Assembly (NCBI RefSeq): GCF_024713945.1
Contig: NC_134678.1
Span: 6,758,001 to 6,822,000, forward strand
From: Dermatophagoides farinae
Lineage: Eukaryota > Arthropoda > Arachnida > Sarcoptiformes > Pyroglyphidae
Direction of reading: 5' to 3'
Length of the DNA: 64,000 bases
Positions 52,754 through 62,987 of this stretch are shown piece by piece; the stretch's first letter is position 1, and each line of letters begins with the position of its first letter. The notes below the pieces were generated by a model that ran no database searches, was not told where the DNA came from, and saw only the letters and a program-made list of their open reading frames with translations. The position numbers and the translations under genes are program-made.

Positions 52754-54206
52754 TTATTTCTTAACAATTTGAACGACATCTTCATGATGTACAACCTGTG
52801 TTTGATGATAAAATGAAATAAAATAAAATAAAATTTGATTTTAAAATAAAACAAAACAAAACAATTGATCGATCGTTCACACATACGTGATTTAATCCAA
52901 CTCGTTGTGGACTATATTTTGTACTGGTACCCTGTGTTTTTTTTTGTGGAGAAAAAAAAGTTTTGATTATTCCGTAGATGATCACGTTTGATGAAAACGA
53001 CATACCCAAACTAAGGCATATTTGAATTGTGATGTTAACGTTCGATGAATCGTATGACAAACATGTTCGATTGATGAACCACGTCGCATGATTAATCCAT
53101 CTTCGAAATCCGGTGGCTCTATTAAAATTTCAATTAAGAATTTAAACGAATTTTTAATCAAATTAAAAAAAACAACATACGGCCACGTTTTTTAGTATAA
53201 ACTTGAATTAATGAAAGATAATTCCAAATTGTTTCCAACATATAATCCAAATTGAGTTTCATGTTACAGCTGACAACAACCGAATGTGGTTGTCTAGCCA
53301 ATTTATCCACCTCTTCCATGGAAATTTGATCAATTTTGTTATAAACATAAAGACAAGGTAGATAAGCACGATTTTTACATATCACATCGATAAATTCATC
53401 CGGTGAGCAATCTTCTCGAAACAATACTTCAGCATTGAATATTCCTGAATGAATGAAATGAAAAAAAATTGTTTTAAATTATGAATTTCATAGAGCAACC
53501 GAAATTGAACTAACTGTACTCATGAAGAATCATTTGAACTAATTTTTCATCCACTCTTGTTAGATTACACATTGAATTGAAAGAAACACCACCCGTTTTC
53601 TTTTCTTTGAAATAAATGTTTGGTCGTCTTTTATTCAAACGTATGCCAACTGATTCTAATTCTTGTTCCAATAAATGACGTTGTGCTTCACTTTTGGTTG
53701 CATCCAACATGATAATAACAAGATCAGCAGTTCGAGCTACAGCTATCACTTGTCGTCCACGACCTTTACCTTGAGCAGCACCTTCGATAATACCAGGTAA
53801 ATCAAGCAATTGAATATTAGCTCCTTTATATTCAATAACACCGGGAATACAGGTCAATGTTGTAAATTCATATGATGCAGATTCACTATGCGTATTGGTC
53901 ACAGTATTCAACAAAGTTGATTTTCCAACCGAAGGAAATCCAATCAATGCAACACGTGCATCACCACTTTTAAGCACTTCAAAACCTTCACCTTTTTCTT
54001 TCGATTTACTTGGTTCTAATAGTTGACCACGATATTTGGCTAATTTAGCTTTCAATACACCTAAATGATATTCGGTTGCTAAAAAAGACAAGGAAAATTT
54101 TTAAATAAACCTCAGATATCAAATGATTCTTGCAATGATTACCTTTATTTTTTTGTGTTCGTGAAATTTCACGTTCAATTTCGGCAATTCTATCGAGAAT
54201 ACCCAT
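52754..54206 (-). CDS. DRG2: Developmentally regulated GTP-binding protein 2 (DRG2)
   Basis: This is a conserved OBG/DRG-family GTPase that acts on translating ribosomes with a DFRP partner (RWDD1 for DRG2). Six exons by eye: 54206-54143, 54078-53515, 53444-53181, 53118-53006, 52931-52887 and 52795-52754. Phases agree and the product is 363 residues, against 364 in human. The start [21 protein letters not shown], with ATEYHLG after the first intron, is diagnostic of DRG2 rather than DRG1. GTPase motifs visible are G1 [10 protein letters not shown]3 DLPGII, G4 NKID and a G5-like SCN. The C-terminal TGS region runs through [15 protein letters not shown] and ends [13 protein letters not shown]. 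Introns are short. It lies just downstream of the tubulin acetyltransferase in the same orientation, with about 360 bases between them. Confidence 0.97.
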
Positions 54207-54213
54207 TGATAAT

Positions 54214-54423
54214 TTATTTGAACAAAACAAAAAAAAAATCTAAATTAAAATATTGAAATACACTCAAGATAAATCGACAATCGATAAATGATTTTTGTAC
54301 AATATTTTTTTGTTCATGTGGATTATCGTGGATCCATTCATAAATAAGATATCGGGATTCAATCGCCCAATTAACCCATTTTTTTCTATCGAAAAAAGTG
54401 AAACCATTCAGTTTAGGTTTCAA
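54214..54423 (-). other. Non-repetitive short ORF between the tubulin acetyltransferase and DRG2
   Basis: A 69-codon minus-strand frame with unusually balanced composition (MKPKLNGFTFFDRKKWVNW, then YLIYEWIHDNPHEQ). It ends 8 bases before the DRG2 start codon. It could be 3' UTR, promoter, or a chance open frame. I recognise no family and do not claim it is translated. Confidence 0.2.
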
Positions 54424-54567
54424 TCAATAAAAAAAAAGCCAAAAATGTAATCATTCATTGAGTGAGGTAATCGAAATGCATAATAATTTAAGCATTTGTT
54501 TCAACCATGTGGATGGATGATCGTTTGGACAGCCTATCAGGCTAATTGTCAACTGCAGAATTAGTGA

Positions 54568-55281
54568 TCAAAATGAAAAAATATCGTTGGAAAATATAAC
54601 AAAATGATTATGCTGCCATATTGGTTGGTCCAATGAATAATGATGACGTAAAAATGACAACATTGAAAATGATGGTCGATCATAGGCTAATAATTTTGGA
54701 TGGATGGCCAATCGTTTTAGCATCAAATCGAATAATATTTTACCAAAACCATTACGTTTGAAACGAATATAAAAATCTGAAATGAGGAAAAAAGTAAAAA
54801 TTTATAGATAATTGTAACCATCATTTGATATATATGATAAATACCCAATATAGATGGACAATTGACCAAATGTTTCAACGAGGTTCCATCATCAAAATAA
54901 AGATCACGTTTACCGAAACGTATGAAACCAATTTCTTTGAATCTTGATTGTTTTGAAACATTGGACCGTGTAAACATGAGATATATCAGATCATCATTAG
55001 TGTTTGCAGTGAATTTGGACGTCGTCGTAATTGGTATCTGCAATTTTTGCGCTTTCGATGATTCCTCACCCAATCGATCAATGATTTCGGAAAGAAATGT
55101 TCTACAAACACCAAACATTAATTGGAAACTATCTAAAAAATTTTTGAAAGACTTACTTTGAAAAGTGAAATTCATCATGGCGTTTGCCTGTTGAATTGTT
55201 ATCAAAAACCCATTCACAATTCAAGTTTCTATCGATCGATATAACAAAAATATTTTGGCCATGATCATAACCCGAAATCAT
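54568..55281 (-). CDS. ATAT1: Alpha-tubulin N-acetyltransferase (ATAT1/MEC-17)
   Basis: This enzyme acetylates Lys40 of alpha-tubulin inside microtubules. The core exon ends at a GTATTT donor (exon end 54845) and the last exon is 54776-54568. Family hallmarks: IIDRLGEESSKAQKLQIPITT; GFIRFGKRDLYFDD; CPSILDFYIRFKRNGFGK, the acetyl-CoA loop; and LLAYDRPSFSMLSFLRHHY with the conserved Asp; and HNHFVIF before the end. The position of the human active-site Cys (CILDFY) is Ser here. Two 5' ends are possible. One is a continuous frame from MMNFTFQ (55178), giving 180 residues. The other is an upstream exon 55281-55157 (MISGYDHGQNIF ... DEFHFS) joined across a 55-nt GTAAGT..TAG intron to 55101 in frame. 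The latter puts EFHF where other family members have MEFPF. The gene is divergent from DDRGK1. Confidence 0.9.
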
Positions 55282-55645
55282 TGAAATCGTGGAATGATTT
55301 TTTTTGTTCGCTTGTTTTATATTAAAAACAGAGATTCATAAAAACATTTGTGATCACAACAAAGCTATTGAACTTTTGCTTTGTTTCTTCTTCTTGCGGA
55401 AAAGTAATTAGTTCTACACCATTTCATCGAGATAATTATGGTTCGGGATAATCGGATTTAGCAATCGATTGCAACATTTTTTTTTTGTATACAATAAATT
55501 GTATGTTTATCAACGAAGATTGAATTCAGGGAATGTTTCCCTTGCGTAATGATTGGATTTGCGAAACATTTCTTGATGACGACAACGTAAATAAAAAAAA
55601 CAATTGCTTCTTCCAAATACATCAAAAAAAAAAAAAAAAAAAAAC
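55282..55645. promoter_or_regulatory. Bidirectional promoter region between ATAT1 and DDRGK1
   Basis: About 360 bases separate the farthest ATAT1 start candidate from the DDRGK1 start codon, and the two genes point away from each other. It ends in an A-rich run (about 55625-55644) just before the DDRGK1 ATG. I see no distinctive core-promoter motif. Confidence 0.45.
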
Positions 55646-56628
55646 ATGGACATTGTGTATATAATTACATTGTTGACATCGTTTTTCTTTGTTCTTCTTG
55701 TTGTATTAATAGCTTTAAAAGGACTGAAAAATTCTCAAAATAATGATAATGTTAATGATGAAGATGATGGCAATGTACAGCGACATCAAACTGGAAGATT
55801 AAGACAAGGTGTATCTGGTCTACGAAATCGTGGCCGAACAAATCGTCATACTAATAACATTGAACAAGATGATGATGAAGAATTCGAAGAAATAGATTAT
55901 GATGATAATGGCGTTGATGAAGATCAAGATGAAATGCGAGAATTTCCAATCAAAGGAAAAATTGGCGCTAAAAAAGCTCGAAAACTTGAAATGAAAGCTG
56001 AAAAAAAATTGGCACGTGAACGTGAATTACAGGAACGTGAAGAACGTAAACGAATGATGGAAGAACAGGAAAAACAACGAAAAATTGAAGAGGAAAAAAT
56101 CGCTGCCGAGGAAAAGGCCAAGGTTTGAATGAAAAATTCGATTTGCTATGGAAACGAATAACTTAGATTTTTCTTTTCGAAATTTTTTTTTTATCCATAC
56201 AGGAAGAAGCCGAACGTTTGGAAAAGGAACGAAAAGCACGTGAAGAACAAGAACTGTATTTACAGATGAAAAAAGAATTTTCAATCGATGATGAAGGTTA
56301 TGATGGTGATGAAAATGAAGAGGAAAGTCAGAATAAACTACAAGTATTCATTGATTATATTAAAGAGAAAAAAGTGGTCCACATGGATGAATTGGCCGGT
56401 AATTTCAATATGAAAACATCCGATGTTGTACAACGTCTCAATGGTCTATTGGAACAGGAATTATTGGTCGGTGTAATAGATGATCGTGGAAAATTCATCT
56501 ACATCACTAACGATGAGCTTGAATCGATTGCACGATTTATCAAACAACGAGGACGAATATCATTGGTGGAATTGGCCGAAAACAGTAACAATCTGATTAA
56601 ATTGATCCCAGTGGAAACGGCCAATTGA
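55646..56628 (+). CDS. DDRGK1: DDRGK domain-containing protein 1 (UFBP1)
   Basis: This is an ER membrane adaptor of the UFM1 E3 ligase complex (UFL1/DDRGK1/CDK5RAP3), involved in ribosome UFMylation and ER-phagy. Exons are 55646-56122 and 56203-56628, phase 0, 300 residues (human 314). A signal anchor follows the start (VYIITLLTSFFFVLLVVLIA, about residues 4-23). Then come an acidic stretch (EFEEIDYDDNGVDEDQDE) and a charged coiled coil rich in Arg/Glu/Lys. The C-terminal winged-helix (PCI-like) part has LQVFIDYIKEKKVV and the name motif DDRGKFIYI; its Lys (residue 256) corresponds to the human UFMylated Lys267. The frame is open 14 codons upstream to 55604, but that adds only poly-Lys, so the ATG before DIVYI is chosen. 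Polyadenylation signals AATAAA lie at 56651 and 56685. Confidence 0.96.
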
Positions 56629-56650
56629 TCAGAAATTATGTTGTCTTTTA

Positions 56651-56690
56651 AATAAATTTAATTTTTTTTTTAAATTCTGTTTCAAATAAA
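56651..56690 (+). terminator. Two AATAAA signals downstream of DDRGK1
   Basis: AATAAA occurs at 56651-56656 and 56685-56690, 23 and 57 bases past the stop codon. That is the expected position for a short 3' UTR ahead of the next gene. Confidence 0.5.
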
Positions 56691-56746
56691 AATTCTTGCT
56701 TGTTATTCTTGCATGTATATTGTCATTCATGTGTCGAAATAGTGAT

Positions 56747-56770
56747 CACGTGTGTTGGAAAATCACGTGA
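56747..56770. promoter_or_regulatory. Paired CACGTG E-boxes upstream of METTL6
   Basis: CACGTG occurs at 56747-56752 and again at 56764-56769; the second lies in the palindrome TCACGTGA. The spacing is 17 bases start to start, and the second ends 27 bases before the METTL6 ATG. Such sites bind bHLH-zip factors (Myc/Max, USF, MITF/TFEB types). Two in 24 bases is unlikely by chance in this AT-rich sequence. Confidence 0.55.
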
Positions 56771-56796
56771 CAAAATGTTGATTCAGAATAATAATC

Positions 56797-57829
56797 ATGG
56801 AACAATCATCCGAATCACCATCGATGAAGAAAATGGAAGATGACAAAAAATTCGGCCAGAGTGCACGAAAATTAACCAAAGAAGAAATAGATAAACTTAA
56901 TTCCGATACGGAATTGATTTCCGATTTTCGGCAACGAAAATTGGAACAAGAATGTAAGAAAAATTGGGATCTTTTCTACAAACGAAATGAAGATCGTTTT
57001 TTTCGTGATCGTAATTGGACGACCAGAGAATTCCATGAACTATTAGAACTATCGGCCGAAACCAACGATGATCGTCAATTACGTTTGTTAGAGGTGGGCT
57101 GTGGTGTTGGAAATTTCATTTGGCCATTACTTGAAAGTGGATTACCATTTCAATTTTATGCCTGTGATTTTTCTCCACGTGCTATAGATTTATTACGCAA
57201 AAATGAACGATACGATCCAAAACGATGTCATGTATTTCAGGCAGATATAACTGAACCGAATGGAATTGGTCGAAATTTATCATCATCATCATCATGTGAC
57301 AATGAAAACTTAAAATTTGATTTTGTCGCCCTAATATTTGTATTATCATCAATTCATCCATGTAAAATGCCGTTAGCGTTGAAGAACATATCGGATGTAA
57401 GTAATTAGGATAAAAAAAAGTAAATTTTCAAACTAATTATGCCCTATAGGTACTGGATGATGACAGAGGAATACTCATATTTCGTGATTATGGCCTTTAT
57501 GATCATTCTATGCTTCGATATTCAAATGGACATAAATTGGATGAAAATTTCTATGTACGACAGGATGGTACTCGAACTTATTACTTTTCAATTGGTAATG
57601 TGAATTGATAGAAAATCATATCATAAGAACTAATTTCATTTTTTTTTCGTTTTCCTAATAATATACTAAAGATGTCATGAACAAATTGGCACAAGAATCC
57701 GATCTGGAAGTGATTCAATTGAACTATATACAAAGAGAAACGATAAATATCAAAGAAAATTTATGTGTTCCAAGAATATTTTTGCAAGGAAAATTTCGAA
57801 AAAAAAGAAAATCATCTTACACCCATTGA
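56797..57829 (+). CDS. METTL6: tRNA N3-methylcytidine methyltransferase METTL6
   Basis: This SAM-dependent enzyme makes m3C at position 32 of serine tRNAs (known for METTL6, working with seryl-tRNA synthetase). Exons are 56797-57396, 57450-57594 and 57672-57829; phases agree and the product is 300 residues. Diagnostic stretches: KLEQECKKNWDLFYKRNEDR, FFRDRNWTTREF, the SAM motif LLEVGCGVGNFIWPLLE, ACDFSPRAIDLL, FVLSSIHPCKMPLAL, FRDYGLYDHSMLR, ENFYVRQDGTRTYYFSI and ETINIKENLCVPRIFLQGKF. These match METTL6 more closely than METTL2/8, which carry longer N-termini. It is in tandem with DDRGK1, with 168 bases between stop and start. Confidence 0.96.
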
Positions 57830-60800
57830 ATCTAGTATGATATGATTATCAGTTATTTATTATTTATTAATTTTTAATGACAAAAATTGACATTCAACAA
57901 CCGAAATTTATTCAAGATATAATAATAATGAAAATAATTCTAATGGAAAATTACTTTTGATTTCAATGTCAATTTGGGTGGTTGTTCAGGTCGATTTTTT
58001 TGTTTTGTTTAGCAATGGTAATAATTTATTATATCTTTTTTTCTGGTTGCTGATGATTATAATGACCAAAAAAATTTTTTTTTCTCATTTTCTGGTTTTT
58101 TCACCACCAGAAAATGATTATTATTTGATATTGCTCCTGGCAACAACAACAACAACAATAACAAGAAGAAGAACAAAATTAATATATACTAACGTCAAAA
58201 AAAAAGTAACGCGCGGTAACTATGATCAAACAAAGAAAGAAAAAATTGATTTTCATTATTTCGGACGACAAATGTCAATTTTTTTCTCTTTGTTGTTGTT
58301 GTTGTTGGAACAACAAACCAAATCAAATCGAATTTTTTTTTTATTCAACAAACCATCATTATATTATTATTATGTTCGGCGAAAAAAGCGGGACCATTAA
58401 TAATAATGATAATAATAATAACATGCGACCAAGCGCATTCTCAAATATTTGTCATCTTTCGGATATACCGTTATTATATGGCACATTGTAAATCATTGAT
58501 GATCATCATTATTGTTAAAGTATATTCGTGTATACACGCCCCATATATAATATTGGTATATATGAAAAATGAATGAATATGGGCTCCATATATAAAAAAA
58601 ACTATTTTTTCATCATCTATTCGATATATTGAACAACAACAACAACAACAGCAACAACAATCTGGAGACGACAAGCCAAAAGAAGATATAACCAAATGTG
58701 AAACTTATTTCTGGATATTATTTTCTTTTTAGGATCTATGCAACCAATTTACCGTTTCGAATGTATTTCGTATTTTCTAGTGTGGCTTGAATTGGCCGTG
58801 TTTGTATATTTTTTTGGTTCAAAGATGATTGGCGCATAGCCATTGTGTGTGTGCATGTGTATGAACGAACAAATGATTTTTCTTGCTTCCCTAAACGAAT
58901 CCTGTTGTTGTTGTTGTTGTTGTTGTATTGCAATTCTGTTTATTCATTTCATTCTATGTTATTCATTCATTCGATTCATACATATCATCTTGACGCCCGT
59001 AAAAAAACAGGCGTAATATTTCTTTCTTTTTCTATTTGATTTCTTAAGCCAAGAATAGCCATGTTACTGTACAATATCTTCATATATCATCATTTTCGTC
59101 TTTCATAAAGAATTAAAAAAAAATGTCAATGAAATTCAATCATTAAGTGGCCGAAATAAATAAACATTTCTTTTGATTTGTGTTTGTTCAACATACACAC
59201 ACACACACACACACACCAATGTAATATTTACATACCATAATCGATTGATTTATGATTTTTATTGTTTATTGTTCATTATTATCATCATTAAATGGAAATT
59301 TCGAGAGAATAATTCATCAATCGTGTATGGTAAAAGCAAATCATTCAAATGGTAATTATAATTGAATTTTTTTTTCGATGTTGATTTATTTAAAATTCGT
59401 CAGAAGAAATTTTTCTCTTCACTAGAAAAGTTATTTTTGTGTCCCAGCAAAAAAAAAAAAAAAAAATTCTTGCAACACAGATGGTTGACAGAATTTTTTT
59501 TTTGCAACAGCCAATTTGTTACAATAAAGAAAACAAAATTGAAAAAAGCAGCAAAATTGCAAAAAAAAGCAACAAAAAAATTTAAATTAAATTTTCATTT
59601 TTTTTCTTCTTCTTCGCTTGCGATTATATTGAACACAAAAGACAAAAAAAAATCAATTACAGTGAATCATGAAATAGAAAAAGAAATGAAAAGATTTGTG
59701 ATGACAATTTTTTTTCCATGAAAAAAAAAAATTATAATTGAAAAAACGACGACCGCTGTCCATTTGCACACACACACACACACATGCTAAACAAACATTT
59801 TCATCTCCACAATCATCCACAGTTGTATATTAGTCATTAGACAATTTTTCTAACCAAAAAAAAAAGTAAAAAAATAAAAACTTTTGCTGTTTGCAAGATT
59901 TATTTCTTTCTCTCTTTCTATATATTTGCTTAAATTGACATTCGTGAATGAAATGAACAGAACAAAAAAAAACTAAATCTAAACCATTATCAAGACAAAC
60001 AAGGCAAAGAAAAGAAAAAATGTTTGATTCGTACTCCAATATTTCAATTTATTTCATGGCTGAATAGAATCCTATCCTATTCATTATGATGATTGTAATT
60101 TATTATTATCGATTATTTGTACCAACCCTAACAACTGAAACAAACAAACAAAACAACAACAACAACAAAAAAAACAACCGGATTTTGGCAGCATATTGAA
60201 ATCGTTTAGTTCACACATTCCAGAATCTAATTGAAATTGCCCTTGCTCTTTTTATTGTTTTTTCTTTTCTTTTTTTTTTTACTCGAGGGAGTAATAATAC
60301 ATTTACACATTCAATCAAAAAAAAAAAACATTGGCGACAATCATTTTGTCGACAATTCTCAAATTTTCGTTCAAGAAATTAATGACAATGAAATGGAAAA
60401 AAAATCCTTGAATAATGAGAAAAATGTAAAGACGACTGAGACCTTGCGTTCTTTTTTCTCTATTAATGGATAGAATTAATAATAATGGATGGATTTTTTT
60501 TTCTTCTGATTGTCGATTTCGTTGATGGAATAATTATCGCACACACACATACACACACACACACACATTTGATAAGCTTCATCATTGAAGATTTCAATTC
60601 ATCATCATCATCATTATTAATTAGCAGCCAATTGTAATAATTTGATGGTTGAATAGATTTGGAAAAGTATGAACAGAAAAAAAATGAAATTGTTGAAATT
60701 ATAGACAAAATGTTTGTACATATTTGTGTGGGTGGACAATAAACGAAAAAAATTTTTTTTTTTTTTTGAGGTCAAATGATTAATACAACTTCTTCTTTGT

Positions 60801-61427
60801 CGTTCAGTTAACGATGATGACACACACACACCACACACACACAGACACACTAGAACAATTTGAATTCGAATGACATCGATCATTTTTTCAATTATCATCA
60901 TCACCATATTATTATTATTAAACACAAGAATGACACAATTTTTTTTATGAATGATTGTCATGATGAATTAATTCTTGTGTGTTGTTCTTTTGAATCCGTA
61001 AAAATAAACGGGATCAACGAATTGATAGTTTGTTCGTTTTTTTTTGTATGTTGGTCATATCGACATTTATTTCTCTCATTGATGATGACAATGTTGCAAT
61101 ATTTTTTGTGCATGTGGCTTCAAGGAAGGAATTTAGATTAATTTTATCATTTCGTTCAACATTGAACAGTCCATTTGAAAATTCGATGATTATTTTTTTT
61201 CGTTTTTTTTTTGAATAGAGACTGATTATTGAACGACGACGACGACAACAATTTTGTGATACAATCAATTTCCAATGCCTTTAACAGATGATATATACAA
61301 CAATGATGATGTTGATGATAGTCTTGATAAATAGATGACCAAACAAATTTGAATATTTTTTTTTCTGCATTTCATCATTTTCCATTTTTTTTTTTGGATG
61401 GCAATATCATCATTGAAAATTGCCATA
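57830..61427. other. Repeat-rich intergenic region
   Basis: No exon was recognised between METTL6 and the sulfotransferase gene. The stretch holds CAA/TTG arrays (about 58632-58660, 58903-58926), CA arrays (59195-59216, 59767-59784, 60547-60567), poly-A and poly-T runs, and AAT tracts. Open frames are Asn, Phe, Lys or Cys-Val repeat translations. The last few hundred bases before 61428 should contain the sulfotransferase promoter; no clear motif was seen. Confidence 0.6.
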
Positions 61428-62761
61428 ATGAATCGTTTTACCAAACAAATTGTAGCAATAATATCGTTAACATTGTTGGGTTGTCTTTATCTTCAACATG
61501 TATCGTAAGTTTTATCGATTTTGTTTTTGAAAAAAAGAAAAAAGAAATTTTAAAAATTATTCTTTAAAAAATTAATGATAATTTACCATTTTAAAGTGAT
61601 TGTCAACGGCCATCAATTGCATTACATCAATCACAAAAATCATCATCATCGATAATTGATGAAAACAACAACAACAACAACCACAACAACAATAAGAGTA
61701 ACAACAACAATAAATGTAAGCCACGTTCAAATATAGTGTTTATCAAAGCACATAAATGTGCATCATCAGCCATACAGAATATATTCATTCGTTATGGCTA
61801 TTTTAATGATAAAATATTTGTCCTACCAAAAGATGGTAATTATTTGGGCCATCCACAACTATTTCAACGTTCATTAGTACCTGATCCACGTTCATTTAAA
61901 TCCAATTACAATATATTGACACATCATTCACGATTAAATTATCGTGAAATGAGTCTATTGATGCCTAACAATACCATATTCATTACTATTATACGTAAAC
62001 CAATCAATCTATTTGAATCAATGTTTCATTATTATAAATTGGATAAATTATGGACAATCACGTTCGATGATTTTAATCAACCAAAATCATTTATACCGAA
62101 AAAAGTGAAAGAAAATCGTTTGGTTGGAAAAATTGGCATTAATCAAATGATGTTCGATATGGGAATGTCACCGAAAGATTTTGAAAATGATGACAAAATT
62201 CGTCATTTTATACAACGTTTAGATTCAGTATTTTCACTAGTCATGGTTGCTGAACGTATGGAAGAATCATTGATTCTATTAAAACGTTTACTTTGCTGGA
62301 ATTTCGATGATATCGTCGTGTTCAAGGTATTCATGATTATTCAAAAACATTCATCTAATAATAATACTTGTTTATGTGTTTCATTTGATTAGGTGAATGC
62401 ACGAAATACAAATTCCAAACATCATCTCAATGCTACCGGTATCAAACGTATTGAACAATTAAATCGTGCTGATCAAATGTTATATGAACATTTTACCAAA
62501 AAATTCGAACGTGAAGTAAGAAAATTTGGCCAAAAAAGAATGAAACGTGAAATCAATACATTACGGACACGTACAAAAAGCTATTATGAATTGTGTGTGA
62601 ATAAAACGATTACAAATTCAAAAAGTCAAATTGTTCGTTTCGTTACTAGACGTGAAGATAATCTGATGTGTCAATTTTTGACCAATAATGAATTGAGTCT
62701 GACAAAATTCATACGAAAAGAACAGATTAAAAGATATCCTTCATCAGTCTTCCAAAATTAA
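61428..62761 (+). CDS. Galactose-3-O-sulfotransferase (cerebroside sulfotransferase family)
   Basis: This is a type II Golgi enzyme that moves sulfate from PAPS to the 3-OH of galactose on glycolipids or glycans. Exons are 61428-61504, 61597-62326 and 62393-62761; phases agree and the product is 391 residues. The N-terminus MNRFTKQIVAIISLTLLGCL is a signal anchor, followed by an Asn-rich stem (residues about 49-65). The 5'-phosphosulfate loop is IVFIKAHKCASSAIQNIF from residue 72; the 3'-phosphate site is ITIIRKPINLFESMFHYY near 155-172. LVMVAERMEESLILLKRLLCW and FEREVRKFGQKRMKREI also match vertebrate GAL3ST1-4. Which paralogue or acceptor cannot be told from sequence. It converges on the P450 gene, with 226 bases between the stops. 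Confidence 0.92.
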
Positions 62762-62987
62762 TTTAGTCATCGATTTATTTTAAAAATGTAAATATATTCC
62801 CGTCACTCATTGATTACCGGTGCCTTTTTCATCACAAAAATTTTAAGCAATTTGTTATTTTTTCAACAACAAAAAAAAACAAATTTCACACATTTTGTTG
62901 TTGTTGTTGTTGTTTTTGTTATAAAATTGTTGATTTGATTATGAAAATTAATATTTCGTGTTGTTACATTATAATAAAAAAAATGAT

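Noticed and set aside
52754-54206. Assignment as DRG1
   Set aside because: MGIL start, [18 protein letters not shown] and [12 protein letters not shown] are DRG2-type residues.
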